From assembly GCA_029260535.1 (NCBI GenBank), contig JAJDDA010000056.1, forward strand, positions 1 to 34,013: a DNA stretch of 34,013 bases, in the 5' to 3' direction. Positions within the stretch are counted from its first letter, which is position 1; the number at the start of each line of letters is the position of its first letter. This DNA comes from Phycisphaerales bacterium. GTDB lineage: Bacteria > Planctomycetota > Phycisphaerae > Phycisphaerales > UBA1924. Below the pieces are notes generated by a model. The model was not told where the DNA came from. It saw nothing but the letters and a program-made list of their open reading frames with translations, and made no database searches. The position numbers were made by a program, and so were the translations under genes. Below, one piece after another: positions 32,001-34,013 of this stretch.

Positions 32001-32527
32001 TCGCGCTGGCGAAGGCGAAAATGGGCGCCGGGGTGGAGCTGCCGTTGGAGGGCAACGTGTTCCTGAGCGTTCGCGACGAGGACAAGGGCGTGATCGTTGG
32101 TGTGGCGCGATCACTGCTTGCGATGGGTTTCGGGGTGTACTCGACCGGCGGGACCGCCGACGCGCTCGCGGCGCAGTCGCTGCGGGTGAACCGGCTGCTC
32201 AAAATTACTGACGGTGCACGCCCCAACGTGCTGGACATGCTCTCGAGCGGCGAGATCGGGCTGGTGATCAACACGCCGACGCGGACCGGCTGGGCGACGG
32301 ACGAGGGGCGGATCCGCGCGATGGCGGTTCGGCTCGGGGTCCCGATGATCACGACATCCACCGGCGCGATCGCGGTGACGCAGGCGATCGAGGCGCTGCG
32401 TGCGGGGGAGTGGTCGGTGTCGGCGTTGCAGGATATGGCGGCGCCTGCGACGATCAGCGAGAACGATCCGGGCGCGGCGGTTGTCCGGACACGGCTTGGA
32501 ACCAACGGAGGCGCACCCTGCGCATGA
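29093..32527 (+). CDS. carB: Carbamoyl-phosphate synthase large subunit
   Basis: Makes carbamoyl phosphate from bicarbonate, ammonia (from the CarA glutaminase) and two ATP, for pyrimidine and arginine synthesis. 1144 residues: first ATP-grasp half (about 1-420, beginning [18 protein letters not shown]), oligomerisation domain (about 420-590), second ATP-grasp half (about 590-985, [16 protein letters not shown]), and an MGS-like allosteric domain (about 985-1115, [19 protein letters not shown]). It is somewhat longer than the E. coli protein (1073). GAAGGGGAG precedes the ATG. carA is not in the window. The stop overlaps the start of a lipoprotein gene (ATGA), implying coupled translation. 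Confidence 0.96.
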   Translation: MPRRDDLHTVLILGSGPIVIGQGCEFDYSGVQACKALREEGLRVVLVNSNPATIMTDPAYSDRTYVEPVTAEAVRKVIEREAALGNPIDALLPTLGGQTALNVAAKLWDDGELQRLGVELIGATRDVIHRAEDRQLFNEVCASAGVATPESRVVTDLDDAEAFLDQVGLPAIVRPAFTLGGEGGGVAYNLEEFRDIVTRGLRASMIGQVQIDRSLLGWKEFELEVVRDKHDNCIVVCGIENIDAMGVHTGDSITVAPILTLTDKQYQLMRDTAIVVMRAVGVETGGSNVQFGVNPANGEMVVVEMNPRVSRSSALASKATGFPIAKIAAKLAIGYTLDELRNDVTGTTSACFEPTIDYVVTKMPRWTFEKFPEADETLTTQMKSVGEAMAIGRTFKESLQKVIRSMEVKRFGLGLDHNDNWLAHTKGDADAEWPIDESKLTRKLAVPSQGRLYYVRSALKMGWTIERINELSGIDPFFLDQIFQLVSFEDELVVAGTLEDVSSELMGRAKRLGYSDAQLARLYLGEISSATILQVRTARKALGVEPVFKLVDTCAAEFDALTPYYYSTYESPVSIGGVASVDDEIRVSDNKKVVILGGGPNRIGQGIEFDYCCVHAAQAASACGFESVMINSNPETVSTDYDTSDLLFFEPLTLEDTLNVLEKLGGDDGSLMHGVVVQFGGQTPLNLAHGLEKAGVPIIGTSVDSIDLAEDRERFSALLRKLDLVQPASGIAHSIDEAVREADRLGYPVLVRPSYVLGGRGMEICPDEDALRQYMARAVGASEFRGAPVLIDKFLASAIEIDVDVVADFDQGGNGQAVVCGVMEHIEHAGVHSGDSTCTVPPYDLPRRTVEEIKRIARLLAAELRVCGLMNMQLAATEDGLFIIEVNPRASRTAPFVGKAKGVAWPSVAARAMLGDSLGAQGVTEVADNGWNAVKEPVFPFAKFPGVDFALGPEMRSTGEVMGLDRSLPIALAKAKMGAGVELPLEGNVFLSVRDEDKGVIVGVARSLLAMGFGVYSTGGTADALAAQSLRVNRLLKITDGARPNVLDMLSSGEIGLVINTPTRTGWATDEGRIRAMAVRLGVPMITTSTGAIAVTQAIEALRAGEWSVSALQDMAAPATISENDPGAAVVRTRLGTNGGAPCA

Positions 32528-32997
32528 ACGAGATGATGAAACAAATGCTTGGCCTTGTGATATTGCTTGTTGTGGCGCAGCCGCTTGCAGGGTGCGCGAC
32601 GGCGATGGAGCCGAGCGTGACGCTCACGGGGATGACCGTTTCATACGATGAAGCGGACGGAACGGTGCTGTGGTTCGAGCTTGCGGTGGTCAACGGTGAT
32701 CAGGTGGACCTGCCGCTCGCCGAGGCGAGGTACAGCGTGAGCGCGGGTGGTGAGACGTTCTTCCGAGGGGTGCGCAGCGCCGAGGCGACCGCGCCGTCGA
32801 GGGGTGTCGCGGTGGTTCGGCTCCCGGCGTCGGCGCCCAAGGATGCCGAGATCGGCCCTGGCGTGAAGGTGACCATCACCGGTCGGCTGACGTACCTGAC
32901 GCCCAGCCGGTTGTCGGAGGTGCTCTTCGATGCGGATATCTTCCGCCCCGAGAAGACGTTCACCGCGTCGGCGACGATCGACGATCCTGCTGAATGA
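32524..32997 (+). CDS. LEA2/WHy-domain lipoprotein
   Basis: 157 residues. A signal peptide ends in a lipobox, LAGC (Cys24), so the protein should be lipidated and anchored to a membrane facing the periplasm. The rest (about 34-150) resembles the WHy/LEA type 2 domain, a beta-sandwich found in desiccation and stress-related proteins: [19 protein letters not shown], then [12 protein letters not shown] start at ATG 32524, which overlaps the carB stop by ATGA. The link to carB is one of coupling and not obviously of function. Its 3' end overlaps the converging ComEC-like gene by 38 bases. Confidence 0.75.
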   Translation: MNEMMKQMLGLVILLVVAQPLAGCATAMEPSVTLTGMTVSYDEADGTVLWFELAVVNGDQVDLPLAEARYSVSAGGETFFRGVRSAEATAPSRGVAVVRLPASAPKDAEIGPGVKVTITGRLTYLTPSRLSEVLFDADIFRPEKTFTASATIDDPAE

Positions 32998-34013
32998 AAG
33001 AGCCGGAATCGATCGTTCCGTCTTGAAGGATTGATGCCCATACGGCGCCGTCGCTCGCGGTGGTGAGCCATGCGCGGCCTTGCCGTGCTTCATCGAGGCG
33101 CGGATCGTTGAGCCGGCTCGGGCCGGTTGATTGCAGAACAACTTGGGGGTTGATCCGGAGCAGGAACTCGCCGGCGCCGGTGACGGCGCTGCCGTGGTGG
33201 GGGGCTTCGGCGATGTCGGCGCGGAGATCGGGGTGCTGCGCAAAGAGCCGATCCATCGCGTCGTGCTCGATGTCGCCGGTGATCAGGAGCGATCGATCGC
33301 CGGTGTAGGTGTAGACCCAGAAATTGACAACGAGGGAATTGTTGTTGGCTTCGTCGAAGGGGCTGGGCTCTGGAGGTGAGAGGATCTGTGCGGTCATGGC
33401 GCCGAGCAGGATGGTGTCGCCTGCCGAGATTGTTTCGGTGCGGATCCCGGCGCCGTTTAAGGCTTCGAGCAAGGCGGCGACCGGCCCGTCGGGATCGGCG
33501 GTTGCCTGGTCGATGAAGTTTGCTGTGACGAGCACGCGGTGGAGCCCGATCTGATCGGCGGCGTCGATGAGGGCGTTGTAATGATCGAGGTTGGCGTGCG
33601 TGATGATCGCGGTGTCGATCCGGCCTGCGCCGAGGGCGCGCAGTGCGCGGGGGATCGTCCGCTGCCCGGCGCCGAAGTGGCTTGATCCGGCGTCGATCAG
33701 GATCGAGTCGCTCCCTGAACGGACGAGGAGGCACGAGCCGTTGCCGACGTCGAGCGAATCGACGCGGAGGGCAACGTTTGAATCGAGTCTCGGCGGGAGG
33801 AACGCGATGACGGTCCAACCGATCATGATGACCGTCGCGATGAGCACGGGGGTGTTCTTGCGGTCGCCGACGGCGCACCACCACCCGATGACGAGGGTCG
33901 CTCCGATTGCCCACAGGGCGCTGACGTGCGGGACGTGGATTACTGAAAGCGGGAGCGAATCGGCGAAGAGTGCGATCGTTGTGATGACGCCCGCGAGCAG
34001 CGCGAGCAGGGCG
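32960..34013 (-). CDS. ComEC/Rec2-like protein, C-terminal part (runs off the window)
   Basis: The frame is open from 32960 to the right edge, so only the C-terminal part (about 351 residues) is seen and the true start lies outside. The first visible part has hydrophobic segments, including ALWAIGATLVIGWWC and VLIATVIMIGWTVIAFL, belonging to the membrane channel. A metallo-beta-lactamase domain follows: LIDAGSS, ITHANLDHYNAL (H-x3-DH motif), LLITGDIE and APHHGS. In ComEC, the DNA-uptake channel of natural transformation, this domain may degrade the non-transported strand. A GTG at 33847 is only an apparent start. The 3' end overlaps the LEA2 lipoprotein gene by 38 bases. Confidence 0.82.
   Translation of the reverse strand, partial: ALLALLAGVITTIALFADSLPLSVIHVPHVSALWAIGATLVIGWWCAVGDRKNTPVLIATVIMIGWTVIAFLPPRLDSNVALRVDSLDVGNGSCLLVRSGSDSILIDAGSSHFGAGQRTIPRALRALGAGRIDTAIITHANLDHYNALIDAADQIGLHRVLVTANFIDQATADPDGPVAALLEALNGAGIRTETISAGDTILLGAMTAQILSPPEPSPFDEANNNSLVVNFWVYTYTGDRSLLITGDIEHDAMDRLFAQHPDLRADIAEAPHHGSAVTGAGEFLLRINPQVVLQSTGPSRLNDPRLDEARQGRAWLTTASDGAVWASILQDGTIDSGSFIQQDRRSSPTR

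Noticed and set aside
1-34013. tRNA genes, CRISPR arrays, insertion sequences, phage or toxin-antitoxin genes
   Set aside because: I looked for cloverleaf-like gaps, regular direct repeats, transposase or integrase motifs and paired small toxin genes, and saw none.

Overview
The window looks like chromosomal DNA of a planctomycete, most likely of the class Phycisphaerae. This is an inference from several things: high GC (about 60-67% in most genes); a secreted protein ending in a GDxNxDG...TADLG half-dockerin; a HYExAFE-type protein; an enlarged signal peptidase I; several small conserved-looking membrane proteins; and the many genes without a clear Shine-Dalgarno sequence. It is mostly housekeeping DNA. 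I see no IS element, phage gene, CRISPR array, rRNA or tRNA, and no gene-free stretch above 300 bases; the longest gap is about 230 bases.

Layout. 1-4.1 kb: terminator, a large secreted repeat protein (-), 6-phosphofructokinase (-), and a palindrome in the divergent gap before an Rrf2 regulator (+). 4.6-9.5 kb: an LptF/LptG-type permease (-) diverges, across a G-rich gap, from a three-gene pseudopilin operon (GspI/GspJ/GspK-like, +). 9.6-14.6 kb (+): HYExAFE protein, three small membrane or secreted proteins, a RicT/PSP1 protein with an RGG-like tail, and a signal peptidase I with a large inserted domain. 14.6-20.2 kb: hisS (-) with an AT-rich internal segment, divergent from a NuoG-type Fe-S protein, a PaaI-type thioesterase and a P1B-4 metal ATPase (+). 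20.3-22.1 kb (-): a small secreted helical protein and a one-ORF fusion of a polytopic membrane protein to a type IV pilin-like domain. 22.2-25.9 kb (+): ALDH7-type dehydrogenase, then mlaF and mlaD without mlaE. 25.9-28.9 kb (-): small conserved-looking protein, manC, ruvA and a PlsC-like acyltransferase. 29.1-34.0 kb: carB and a WHy/LEA2 lipoprotein (+), converging on the 3' part of a ComEC-like gene (-) that runs off the window.

How the genes work together. There is no single large pathway. An envelope theme recurs: LptF/G, MlaF/MlaD, signal peptidase, PlsC, ManC and pseudopilins. This fits a diderm planctomycete with an outer membrane and a pseudopilus or type II secretion-like machine. 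ComEC at the right edge could act with pilin-like proteins in DNA uptake, but that is only an inference.

Points most worth a second look: the GC drop inside hisS, bounded by two catalytic motifs (mosaic gene); the membrane-domain/pilin fusion; the putative concanavalin-like insertion inside signal peptidase I; the PD-(D/E)xK-like motif of the HYExAFE protein; the perfect dyad between rrf2 and pfkA; and the G-quadruplex-type run before the pseudopilin operon.
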